From NCBI GenBank assembly GCA_022709465.1, contig JAKLIT010000010.1:1-18912 (forward strand): a DNA stretch of 18,912 nucleotides, read 5' to 3'. Positions within the stretch are counted from its first letter, which is position 1. Every line of letters starts with the position of its first letter. This document shows positions 1 to 6,488 of the stretch, piece after piece. The stretch is from Candidatus Omnitrophota bacterium (GTDB taxonomy: Bacteria; Omnitrophota; Koll11; Pluralincolimonadales; Pluralincolimonadaceae). The notes beneath the pieces were generated by a model. It saw only the letters and a list, made by a program, of their open reading frames with translations. It was not told where the DNA came from and searched no databases. The translations under genes and the position numbers were made by a program.

Positions 1-10
1 ACCTTTCGGA

Positions 11-82
11 GCCGGATATCGAAAATCCGGCCTTCTTAAACAGCTTAAAGGTAGCCTCTTGAAGGCTACCCTTTGGTAGTCC
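11..82. other. structured non-coding segment with competing hairpins
   Basis: No gene was found in positions 1-98. The stretch contains an inverted repeat GCCGGAT (11-17) / ATCCGGC (25-31), and a second hairpin GGTAGCC (50-56) / GGCTACC (64-70) that extends to 8 bp. A third segment, GGTAG (75-79) with flanking CC (81-82), can pair with 64-70 instead, so two mutually exclusive hairpins are possible. On the minus strand the 50-70 hairpin is followed by TTTAAG, a poor U-tract. It could be a leader or attenuator for a gene left of the window, or a structured 3' end of the sigma operon. I could not assign it to a known riboswitch class. Confidence 0.4.
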
Positions 83-101
83 TATCTTTAATCTTGACAT
101 G

Positions 102-127
102 GCCCCTATTCTATATTTAAAGGGGCT
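102..127 (-). terminator. hairpin right after the anti-sigma-like stop codon
   Basis: Inverted repeat GCCCCT (102-107) / AGGGGC (121-126) with a 13-nt AT-rich loop, overlapping the stop codon of the minus-strand gene that ends at 126. The position suits a 3'-end structure for the sigma operon. No U-rich tract follows on the minus strand, so intrinsic termination is doubtful and RNA stabilisation or Rho-dependent ending is as likely. Confidence 0.3.
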
Positions 128-497
128 AAAAGTCAATTATATTTTCGCTGGCCGGATAGGCGTCGAGCATAACTATCTCATCCACAAGCTCGTCGCTCGT
201 CAGGGAAGAGACGGGATAGAGCCCCGGGCCCCCTTTGGCGGCGAATATTATGCTGAAACCGACCACCATTACCGCCGCCGAGGCAGTCGCGAGGGCACGC
301 TTGAACTCGGGGTTCGCGAAGGCGGACATAAAATCCTCCAGCACACCGAGCACGGCCGACCTGACCGAGATACGCTTTACTTCGGCCTTGTCAAGCTTCG
401 CGCCCAGCTCAACGTCGAACCTGGCCCAAAAACCCTTCGACATCTTCGGCATCGGCGCCTTAGATATCAGGTCGTCAAACTTTTTGCCAGCTTGCAT
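126..497 (-). CDS. single-TM protein, putative anti-sigma factor
   Basis: A 123-residue protein with a basic, helical cytoplasm-like N-terminal part (residues 1-68), one hydrophobic segment (about 69-87) and a short tail of about 35 residues. The N-terminal part carries a GFWARFD stretch. I chose the ATG at 497 because AAGGGGG lies just upstream; the reading frame is open further, but that would overlap the sigma gene more. The start lies 31 nt inside the end of the sigma factor gene, implying translational coupling. Position directly downstream of an ECF sigma factor plus one TM helix is the usual layout of an anti-sigma factor. No zinc-binding HxxxCxxC motif of the ZAS class is present, and no family was recognised by sequence. 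The role is therefore inferred from context and topology only. Confidence 0.6.
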   Translation of the reverse strand: MQAGKKFDDLISKAPMPKMSKGFWARFDVELGAKLDKAEVKRISVRSAVLGVLEDFMSAFANPEFKRALATASAAVMVVGFSIIFAAKGGPGLYPVSSLTSDELVDEIVMLDAYPASENIIDF

Positions 498-1042
498 CTT
501 AACCCCCTTACCGCCCTGAAAAGGTGGACCTTCGCGGTCGATTCGCTGCATCCCACCGTCTCGGCGATCTCGTTTAATTTCATCCCCTGTATATGTTTCA
601 GCATGAATACGGCCTTCTGCCTCTCCGGCAGGGCGGTCACCGCGTCGTTTATCATCTGCCTCGTCTCCCTGTCCAGCGCCGCCTGCGAAGGCAGCGGGGC
701 CGGGTCAACGGCCTCCGGCGCGCCGTCCTCGCCGTCTTCGGACGGAGGAAGCGGGTCGAGGAAGACGCCGCTCCTGGCCTTCTTCTTCCTGAGAAAATCC
801 TTGCACTGGTTCACCAGTATCCTGTAGAACCACGTGTAAAACCTCGACGAACCCCTGAAATTTACCACTCCGATATAGGCCTTAACGAACGCTTCCTGCA
901 GGACATCCTTGGCGTCCTCCACGTTGCCGATAAAGCTGAACGCGAGCGCAAACGCCTTCTCCTTGTGCATGTCCACAAGCGAATTGAAGGCGGCACGTTC
1001 GCCGTTCTTTGCCCGCTCTATAAGCCCGGCCTCTTCGTCCAC
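467..1042 (-). CDS. RNA polymerase ECF sigma factor (sigma-70 family, RpoE-like)
   Basis: A 191-residue ECF-type sigma factor. Region 2 spans about residues 16-88 and includes DVLQEAFVKAY, which matches the conserved core-binding part, and a W/F/R-rich promoter-melting stretch (FYTWFYRILVNQCKDFLR). An acidic, proline-rich linker (about 93-122) follows, then region 4 (about 128-187) with ALPERQKAVF and the helix-turn-helix MKLNEIAETVGCSESTAKVHLFRA. The length is typical of the family. The start is a GTG at 1042 preceded by GGGAAG, 11 nt after the stop of the upstream membrane-protein gene. It directs RNA polymerase to a small regulon, probably under control of the overlapping downstream membrane protein. 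The exact ECF group cannot be fixed by eye. Confidence 0.93.
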   Translation of the reverse strand: MDEEAGLIERAKNGERAAFNSLVDMHKEKAFALAFSFIGNVEDAKDVLQEAFVKAYIGVVNFRGSSRFYTWFYRILVNQCKDFLRKKKARSGVFLDPLPPSEDGEDGAPEAVDPAPLPSQAALDRETRQMINDAVTALPERQKAVFMLKHIQGMKLNEIAETVGCSESTAKVHLFRAVRGLRCKLAKSLTT

Positions 1043-1053
1043 TGGTCTTCCCG

Positions 1054-1458
1054 TTATTTTACCGGTTCAGCCGCCAGTTCCCTCTTGAGCGACTCGAGGT
1101 TCCGCTCAAGCATATCCATCTTCTGCATGACCTGGTTGAACTTCTCCGGGTTATCGCGTTTGAGCGCGATGAGGCGCTCGCGGACCTTCTCTTTCCTCGT
1201 GTCCATCATCTTCTGCATCTCTTCCGGGTTCTTCTCGGCAAACTCGTGGAACCGTTTGCCCCTCTCCGCCCTGCGCATGCCCGGAACGAGGTCGCCTGCG
1301 TCCATCCTCTCCCCGCGCATCTCCCAGCGCTTGTGCGCTTCCCTGAACATCTCCTTGCGCGCCTGGTACTTCCCTATCGTGATACCGGCCGTTACGGAGA
1401 CGAGCGCGACCACGAATATAAGCACAACCGCCATTACCGCGATATATCCTTTATTCAT
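1054..1458 (-). CDS. membrane-anchored charged helical protein, first gene of sigma operon
   Basis: A 134-residue protein with one N-terminal hydrophobic helix (about residues 5-28) followed by a highly charged, Met-, Lys- and Glu-rich helical region (30-130). Two similar blocks occur, NPEEMQKMMDTRKEKVRERL and NPEKFNQVMQKMDMLERNL. This composition resembles periplasmic Spy/CpxP-like sensor or chaperone proteins, but the LTxxQ motif is not clear, so I do not assign the family. The cluster of basic residues after the helix makes the orientation uncertain. The start at 1458 has a strong AAGGAGG site. As first gene before an ECF sigma factor and a putative anti-sigma factor, it could be a sensor or co-regulator. 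Confidence 0.7.
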   Translation of the reverse strand: MNKGYIAVMAVVLIFVVALVSVTAGITIGKYQARKEMFREAHKRWEMRGERMDAGDLVPGMRRAERGKRFHEFAEKNPEEMQKMMDTRKEKVRERLIALKRDNPEKFNQVMQKMDMLERNLESLKRELAAEPVK

Positions 1459-1478
1459 ATCTTCCTCCTTTTGCCCTA

Positions 1479-1508
1479 TTAGACGGCGGCGCCGAGAAAA
1501 GGTTTACC
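1479..1508 (-). promoter_or_regulatory. possible ECF-type promoter of the sigma operon
   Basis: On the minus strand GGTAAAC (1502-1508) lies 17 nt upstream of GTCTAA (1479-1484), about 20 nt before the ATG at 1458. This resembles the GGAAC / GTCTAA layout of many ECF promoters and would allow autoregulation. The -35 match is imperfect, and the call rests on pattern alone. Confidence 0.25.
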
Positions 1509-1520
1509 TTAAATTGGGGA

Positions 1521-1549
1521 TTGCCCGGCATCCCGTTTCCTGTTATAAT
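1521..1549 (+). promoter_or_regulatory. sigma-70 promoter of the PpiD-like gene
   Basis: TTGCCC (1521-1526), a 17-nt spacer and a perfect TATAAT (1544-1549). The predicted transcript start is near 1556, giving a leader of about 24 nt with AAAGGAG just before the ATG at 1580. The -35 matches consensus at four of six positions. Confidence 0.7.
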
Positions 1550-1579
1550 ACCTTAAATTTCCCCAAAGGAGAACCTAAA

Positions 1580-3019
1580 ATGCTCAAACAGATCAGGGAG
1601 AACGCAAGAATACCGCTTTATATACTGATAGTCGCCTTCATCGGCCTGTATGCCGTCAGCAGCCACGAGACGAGCCCGTCGGCGGGGAAGGTCTTCGGGA
1701 AGAAAGTGCAGTTCAGCGAATTCCAGAAATCGTATATCGCCGCGAGGACGCAGATGATAATGAGGTACGGCGAACTTCCGCGCGACCCGCAGGTCGAGAC
1801 CGCGCTTGAGGAGCAGGCGTGGGACAGGATAATACTGCTCGCGCAGGCGAAAAAAGAGCACATAAAGGTCGATGACAAGGAGATAGTCGCTTTCGTCAAG
1901 AAGATAGACGCGTTCAATGACAAGGACGGCTGGTTCAGCAAGAAACTGTACGAGGAGATACTCCGCTATAACTTCGGCCTCACGCCTACCGAGTTCGAGA
2001 CGATGGTAAGGGAAAACCTCACGATAGAAAAACTCATAGACAACCATACTAAGACGGCCGCGGTCACCGACGAGGAGGCCCTGAAACAGTATAAGTACCT
2101 CAATGAAAAGGTAAAGGCCGATTACATACTCGCGAAGGCCTCCGATTACCTGCCGCAGGTGTCGGCTTCCGATGAGGAGACGAAAACTTATTTTGAGAAA
2201 AATAGGGAAGTTTTTAAGATACCCGAGCAGGTCAATGTCGAATATATCGTGAAACCGTTCGCGGACGACAAGGAAGAATCAAAGGAAAAGGCCAGGAAAG
2301 AAGCGCTCGAGATCTCGTACGAGCTCGCCGCAAACAAGGACTTCGAGGCCGCCGCGAAGAAGTTCTCTTTAAGCATCAAGGAGACGGGGCTCTTCGACGA
2401 GAAGGCCTCCATTCCCCTGATAGGCTACGACCTGAAATTCGCCGGGGCCGCGTTCGCGCTCGAGGAAGGAGCCATAGGCAACCCGATCGAGACGAAGAGC
2501 GGGATATATTTCATGAAACTCAAGCAGAGAGTGCCGGAACGCGACGCTTCCTATGAAGAGTCCGCGGACAAGGCGCGGGCGGCCCTGAAGTCCGAAAAGG
2601 CCGGAGCGATCGCGAAGGCCAAAGCCGAAGAAGCGCTCGCGGAGATACAGAAGGGCATCGCGAAATTCGAGGATGTCGCGAAGAAACTCTCCCTGCACGA
2701 GAAGAAGACGAATCCTTTCACTCCCGGCCAGTATATCGAAGGCATCGGCATATCGCCGGATTTCGCCGACGCCGCGCTCTCGGTAAAGCCGGGCGAGGTC
2801 GTCGGGAAGGTCGTGAAGGTCAATAACGGCTATACGGTAATAAGGCTGGATTCGATAGCGCCCATAGACGAGAAGAAATACGAGGCGGACAAGGAGAAGT
2901 TCAAGGAATTGCTCGTAGCGCAGAAACAGTTCTACGCGTCCATAACCTGGTATAACGAACTGGAAAAGAAAGCAAACCTGCAGTCCAACCTGGATTCATT
3001 GCGCGGAAAGAGGAATTAG
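1580..3019 (+). CDS. PpiD/SurA-like membrane-anchored periplasmic foldase
   Basis: A 479-residue protein with an N-terminal TM anchor (about residues 11-27) and a SurA_N/PpiD-type helical chaperone region (about 36-215). Two parvulin-like segments follow. The first (about 218-318) contains FEAAAKKFS (255-263) and a FAGAAFALEEGAIGNPIETK stretch (287-306). The second (about 345-425) repeats this with FEDVAKKLS (363-371) and FADAALSVKPGEV. The parvulin GGDLG-type core is degenerate (ETGLFDEKA), so isomerase activity may be weak or absent and chaperoning may dominate. It acts on outer-membrane or periplasmic proteins as they leave the translocon. The reading frame is open far upstream, but the ATG at 1580 is preceded by AAAGGAG and a promoter, so earlier starts are rejected. 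It is divergent from the ECF sigma operon. Confidence 0.88.
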   Translation: MLKQIRENARIPLYILIVAFIGLYAVSSHETSPSAGKVFGKKVQFSEFQKSYIAARTQMIMRYGELPRDPQVETALEEQAWDRIILLAQAKKEHIKVDDKEIVAFVKKIDAFNDKDGWFSKKLYEEILRYNFGLTPTEFETMVRENLTIEKLIDNHTKTAAVTDEEALKQYKYLNEKVKADYILAKASDYLPQVSASDEETKTYFEKNREVFKIPEQVNVEYIVKPFADDKEESKEKARKEALEISYELAANKDFEAAAKKFSLSIKETGLFDEKASIPLIGYDLKFAGAAFALEEGAIGNPIETKSGIYFMKLKQRVPERDASYEESADKARAALKSEKAGAIAKAKAEEALAEIQKGIAKFEDVAKKLSLHEKKTNPFTPGQYIEGIGISPDFADAALSVKPGEVVGKVVKVNNGYTVIRLDSIAPIDEKKYEADKEKFKELLVAQKQFYASITWYNELEKKANLQSNLDSLRGKRN

Positions 3020-3558
3020 CCGACCTTCTCGCCCATAATATTCAACGGCTGGAGGAACTCGATCTCGAGGATCTTCCAGCCGTTCTTTTCTTTCCTGAGC
3101 TTCAGCCGGAACTTGTCCTTCTCCCCCTCGAGCCCTTCCGTGATCGAATCGGACCTGCCGTCCTTGGTCTTGCCTATGATAAGCGCGGTGACCTCCGCCT
3201 CGGCGGCATCCTTCCCTTCGTTCAGTGTTATGTCCGCCCTTTCTATATTTATGAAGATGTCCTTATAATACGCGAGGAACGATTTCGCGCCGTAAACGAC
3301 GGTCACCCTGTCGTTGCCGTACTTATCCTTATAGTCCGCGGAGACCATATCCGAGAGGCCGATGATATCCCTCTTCTCGAGGCGGGACTTGCCCTGCATT
3401 ATGACCTTGCGGACCTTCGCTTCCTCGCCGCCGAAGATATCGCGGGCGAGATTGAACCCGAAATACGCCACCGACGAGATGACGACGGCCCAGGCGTATA
3501 TCTTGAGCCATGACCGGCCCCTGAGGCGGTCAGTAGAGCTTCTTGTCCGGCAGTTCAT
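3016..3558 (-). CDS. membrane-anchored NTF2-like (SnoaL-like) protein, unknown function
   Basis: A 180-residue protein with a basic N-terminus, one TM helix (about residues 18-38), and an extracytoplasmic-looking domain (about 46-175). The domain pattern, a helix with VRKVIMQGKSRLEKRDIIGL followed by charged beta strands and a final KNGWKILEIEF, is typical of the NTF2/SnoaL-like fold, often a small-molecule pocket or dimer module. No catalytic residue can be named. The start at 3558 has AGGAGG four bases upstream and lies 29 nt inside the deaminase gene, so it is translationally coupled as the last gene of the long operon. Its TAA overlaps the TAG of the convergent chaperone gene. Confidence 0.7.
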   Translation of the reverse strand: MNCRTRSSTDRLRGRSWLKIYAWAVVISSVAYFGFNLARDIFGGEEAKVRKVIMQGKSRLEKRDIIGLSDMVSADYKDKYGNDRVTVVYGAKSFLAYYKDIFINIERADITLNEGKDAAEAEVTALIIGKTKDGRSDSITEGLEGEKDKFRLKLRKEKNGWKILEIEFLQPLNIMGEKVG

Positions 3559-4006
3559 TGAACCTCCTGAAGAGTTCGAGACATTCGCCGCGCATGAAGC
3601 CCCGGACTATCCTTACCCTGCTCTTGCCAAGGGCCTTCAACCGGCTGTCGGTTATCATAAGTTCGTTGAAACCTATCTTCTTCGCGTCTTTCGTATCCGT
3701 CCCGAAGATGACCTTCCCTATGCGCGCCCAGTGTATCGCGGAAAAGCACATCGGGCACGGTTCCGTCGTCGAGTATATCTCGCAGCCGGACAGGTCGAAC
3801 GTCTTGAGCTTGCGGGAAGCGGCACGTATCGCGTTCACCTCTGCGTGGCACGACGCATCATCCCTGAGCACCGTGTTGCGCGCGACCGCGAGGACCCTGC
3901 CATCCTTGACTATGCAAGCGCCGAACGGCCCGCCGTCGCGGCCTTTGGCCCTCTTGAGGTTCTTGCCTGCCTCCGATATGGCAAGTATCATGTATTCCCT
4001 TTTCAT
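3530..4006 (-). CDS. guanine deaminase-like nucleoside/nucleobase deaminase
   Basis: A 158-residue zinc-dependent deaminase of the cytidine deaminase-like superfamily. Zinc ligands and proton shuttle are visible as HAEVNAI (His54, Glu56) and PCPMC (Cys84, Cys87). The IHWARI stretch after the second motif, GFNEL, and a C-terminus ending in KKLY resemble the short bacterial guanine deaminase GuaD (about 156 residues). They do not fit TadA, which usually has PCVMC and a different C-terminus. Predicted reaction: guanine to xanthine plus ammonia; another purine or a tRNA adenosine cannot be excluded. The ATG at 4006 overlaps the TGA of the AlkD-like gene by 4 nt (ATGA), with GGAG upstream, so the two are likely co-translated. 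Confidence 0.8.
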   Translation of the reverse strand: MKREYMILAISEAGKNLKRAKGRDGGPFGACIVKDGRVLAVARNTVLRDDASCHAEVNAIRAASRKLKTFDLSGCEIYSTTEPCPMCFSAIHWARIGKVIFGTDTKDAKKIGFNELMITDSRLKALGKSRVRIVRGFMRGECLELFRRFNELPDKKLY

Positions 4007-4665
4007 CTGTTCTCCAGCTCCCTTATCGCGTCCGACGCGATCCAGCGCGCGGGTTTTGAGTCGATGCCGTATATCCCTTTCGCCGTCCTCAGCGCGGCTT
4101 TTTTCAATCTCGCGTTGCGTTTTCCGATCTGGCGCAGCGCCCAGTTGACGGCTTTCTTCACATAATTGCGTTCGTCCCTGCATTCCCTTTTTATGACCGG
4201 GAGGTATTTCAGGAATGCTGTGTCTTTCGATCTTTTATCGTGTACGGCAAGGGCGGCCATCAGCGCGAATCCCGCGCGTTTGACGTACTCTTCTTTCCGC
4301 CTGCTCCATTCGAACGTCTTCTTATGCGCGTAAGCGGTGTATGAAAAGAGGTTCGAGCATACCTGGTCGCAGGTGTCCCACGAATCGAAGCCCTCGGCCC
4401 AGAGGTCCATCTGGCGCGGGGTAACGAGGGCGGGGTCGTCTATCATGCCCGCAAGTATACGGGCTTCATGTATGCCTGACGACCATAATACCTGGGCGAC
4501 GGCATGGTCCCTGCCCGTCTCTTTGGCTATCTTCCTTAATACGGGTATAGGGACACCGAGGGCATTGCGGGGGTTTATGCCGAAACGCACCATTCCTTCG
4601 ACGTTCTTGGGGTTTGAGAGCGACTTGAGCTTTTCCAGGATATCCCTGGCGCGACAGCGCGGCAT
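4003..4665 (-). CDS. AlkD-like DNA alkylation repair glycosylase
   Basis: A 220-residue all-helical HEAT-like repeat protein of the DNA alkylation repair family (PF08713 type). DSWDTCD (residues 94-100) places Trp96 and Asp100 with the four-residue spacing of the catalytic Trp/Asp pair in Bacillus cereus AlkD. Arg130 (YVKRAGFAL) and Trp175 (VNWALRQIGK) fit the other active-site positions. The family excises positively charged alkylated purines such as 3-methyladenine and 7-methylguanine without base flipping. The ATG at 4665 lies 4 nt after the upstream TAA and has no clear ribosome binding site, so expression probably depends on coupling. Some family members lack glycosylase activity, so the precise substrate is uncertain. 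Confidence 0.85.
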   Translation of the reverse strand: MPRCRARDILEKLKSLSNPKNVEGMVRFGINPRNALGVPIPVLRKIAKETGRDHAVAQVLWSSGIHEARILAGMIDDPALVTPRQMDLWAEGFDSWDTCDQVCSNLFSYTAYAHKKTFEWSRRKEEYVKRAGFALMAALAVHDKRSKDTAFLKYLPVIKRECRDERNYVKKAVNWALRQIGKRNARLKKAALRTAKGIYGIDSKPARWIASDAIRELENR

Positions 4666-4669
4666 ATGC

Positions 4670-4930
4670 TTATTTTTTCAGGGATATGCCTACGAGCTTC
4701 GCCGAGACACCCGCTATCGCGTTAAGCTTCCTCGCGAGCCCGGCCGCCTCTTTGCTGTCGCCGACGAGCTCGAGTATTATGAGGCCGGTGTCGGAACAAC
4801 TCCCGGCTACGCCGTCATGTATGCCGAGGCGCGTCTTGACGATACAGCCGTACTTCGTGAGCACCTTCTGGAGCTGCAACGCCGACCTGCTCCTCGTGCG
4901 CAATAGCACTATAAGTATGGATTTCTTCAT
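4670..4930 (-). CDS. TM1266-like ACT-type regulator (iron-only hydrogenase system regulator family)
   Basis: An 86-residue single-domain ferredoxin-fold protein. After strand MKKSILIVLL, the helix and strand VLTKYGCIVKTRLGIHDG and the closing AGLARKLNAIAGVSAKLVGI match the layout of TM1266-type proteins, which are often encoded beside [FeFe]-hydrogenase genes in anaerobes, and of ACT domains generally. It is probably a small ligand-binding regulator; neither ligand nor target is visible. There is no hydrogenase or maturase gene in this window. The start at 4930 has AGGAGG upstream, and the gene sits 10 nt after the STAS gene, so it is within the same operon. Confidence 0.65.
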   Translation of the reverse strand: MKKSILIVLLRTRSRSALQLQKVLTKYGCIVKTRLGIHDGVAGSCSDTGLIILELVGDSKEAAGLARKLNAIAGVSAKLVGISLKK

Positions 4931-4940
4931 CGTATGCCTC

Positions 4941-5330
4941 CTAAAATCCCGATGGGTTCTGCTTGCCCTTCTCTTCTGCTTGTATCTTGTAGAGATAGGC
5001 GTCCGCCTCCTCGATGCTCTCGAACACCTTCATGCTCGGCAGCGCCTTGACGATCTCGAAGACCTTCTTGACCTGCGGCTGGATGTTCGTCATCATGAAC
5101 GTCCCGTTCGACTTGTCGAGCGTCCTCTGTATCTTGAATATCGTGTTGAGCCCCATGCTGCTGACGTATTCAACGCCGTCCATGTCGAATATAACTACCC
5201 TGGCCCCGGAATTCAGGACCGGCGATATCCTGTCGTCGAGCTCTTTGTACGTGTCCGAATCGATCGAGCCGCTAAGCGTGAATACGAATACGTCACCGGG
5301 TTTCTTCTCCGAATTGACCTTAAGCGACAT
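4941..5330 (-). CDS. STAS-domain protein, anti-sigma factor antagonist-like
   Basis: A 129-residue STAS domain. FTLSGSIDSDTYKEL (about residues 17-31) and VVIFDMDGVEYVSSMGLN (about 45-62) match the SpoIIAA/RsbV pattern, in which the serine before the G-L is phosphorylated by an anti-sigma kinase; Ser58 (or Ser57) is the likely site. A short Lys/Glu-rich tail (about 115-129) is extra to the domain. In the classical system the unphosphorylated form binds the kinase and frees a sigma factor. No RsbW-like kinase or PP2C phosphatase is encoded in the window, so its partner must be elsewhere. AGGAGG precedes the ATG at 5330. Confidence 0.88.
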   Translation of the reverse strand: MSLKVNSEKKPGDVFVFTLSGSIDSDTYKELDDRISPVLNSGARVVIFDMDGVEYVSSMGLNTIFKIQRTLDKSNGTFMMTNIQPQVKKVFEIVKALPSMKVFESIEEADAYLYKIQAEEKGKQNPSGF

Positions 5331-5347
5331 CTCTTCCTCCTGTAATT

Positions 5348-6436
5348 TCAGTCACCGAAACATGTGCCCAAAGCGCGGGCGGCTTCCACAAGATAATGGC
5401 CCTGCGGAACGAGGCGTTTGCCGTTTGCCACGTCGCGCAGGGACACCTTCGTAAAATCGCCGTGCCTTATGCCTACCATACTCCCGAACGCGCCTTCATC
5501 TATAAGGTCCACGGCCTTCGAACCAAGCTGTGTAGCGAGCACGCGGTCGAACGGCGTCGGGGAGCCGCCCCTCTGCAGGTGGCCCATGACCACCGTGCGC
5601 GTCTCGATGCAGGTCATCTTCTCTATCTGGGCGCCGAGGACGAAACCTATGCCGCCGAGGCGCACGGCCTCGGTGCTCTCCTTTACGACCCTCTGCACGA
5701 CGACATCGCCGCCCTTCGGCTTCGCGCCCTCCGCGACGACCACGATGCTGAACCTCTTGCCCTTGCCGTGCCTTTCCTTTATCTTCCTGACTATGACATT
5801 GATATCATAAGGTATCTCGGGGATCAGTATTATGTCGCCTCCGCCGGCGACACCGGCGTGCAGGGCTATCCATCCGGCGGTGCGGCCCATGACCTCGACT
5901 ATCATCACGCGATGGTGAGATTGGGCCGTCGTATGGACGCGGTCGATGCCTTCCGTGGCTATCGTGACCGCGGTATCGAAACCGAACGTTATGTCGGTGC
6001 CTACTATATCGTTATCTATCGTCTTAGGTACGCCGACCACGGGGATGCCGTCCTCGTTGAGCCGGTACGCGGTCGAGAGGGTCCCGTCTCCGCCTATCGC
6101 GACGAGAGCGTCGGCTTTCAGTTTCCTGAAATTACCGACCGCCCGCTTATGGTAATCCTTGAAGGTAAGCTTGCAGCCCTTCCCCTCCACTGCATAACGG
6201 TAGGGGTTGGCTATATTGGACGTGCCGAGTATCGTTCCGCCCATTGTCAGTATGCCCGATACGTCGGAGTTCTGGAGCTTCTTTATCCTGTTCTTCACGA
6301 GGCCCTCGTAGCCGTCCTCGATGCCGATGACTTCGCCGCCTTCGCCCATCGCCTTCTTCGCGACCGCGCGGATCACCGCGTTAAGGCCGGGGCAGTCGCC
6401 GCCTCCGGTAAGTATCGCTATCCTTCTTTTTTTCAT
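5348..6436 (-). CDS. pfkA: 6-phosphofructokinase (predicted ATP-dependent, PKTIDND type)
   Basis: A 362-residue phosphofructokinase that phosphorylates fructose 6-phosphate to fructose 1,6-bisphosphate in glycolysis. Visible motifs: GGGDCPGLNAVIR (residues 11-23, nucleotide site), GGDGT (115-119) and PKTIDND (137-143) with catalytic Asp141, then a fructose-6-phosphate site around MGRTAGW and an HLQRGG loop. The Gly at position 118 (E. coli Gly104 equivalent) predicts ATP use, whereas Lys138 (E. coli Gly124 equivalent) is typical of pyrophosphate enzymes. This Gly/Lys combination is known from actinobacterial ATP enzymes. The extra length relative to E. coli PfkA fits this mixed group. The start at 6436 has GGAGAAG upstream. 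A possible promoter lies in the 44-nt gap before it. Confidence 0.95.
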   Translation of the reverse strand: MKKRRIAILTGGGDCPGLNAVIRAVAKKAMGEGGEVIGIEDGYEGLVKNRIKKLQNSDVSGILTMGGTILGTSNIANPYRYAVEGKGCKLTFKDYHKRAVGNFRKLKADALVAIGGDGTLSTAYRLNEDGIPVVGVPKTIDNDIVGTDITFGFDTAVTIATEGIDRVHTTAQSHHRVMIVEVMGRTAGWIALHAGVAGGGDIILIPEIPYDINVIVRKIKERHGKGKRFSIVVVAEGAKPKGGDVVVQRVVKESTEAVRLGGIGFVLGAQIEKMTCIETRTVVMGHLQRGGSPTPFDRVLATQLGSKAVDLIDEGAFGSMVGIRHGDFTKVSLRDVANGKRLVPQGHYLVEAARALGTCFGD

Positions 6437-6459
6437 GTCTTCTCCGGGATGATAAAAAT

Positions 6460-6488
6460 AGTCTATAAGTAAACCGCGAGTTAGTCAA
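6460..6488 (-). promoter_or_regulatory. possible internal promoter ahead of pfkA
   Basis: On the minus strand TTGACT (6483-6488, overlapping the end of the upstream coding region) lies 17 nt from TAGACT (6460-6465). A TATAGA at 15-nt spacing (6462-6467) is the alternative -10. This 44-nt gap is the longest in the chain of twelve genes, so a second transcription start here is plausible. Confidence 0.4.

Noticed and set aside
593..1579. Plus-strand extension of the chaperone reading frame up to 593
   Set aside because: It lies antisense to the sigma factor operon, whose motifs are unmistakable; the ATG at 1580 has its own ribosome site and promoter.
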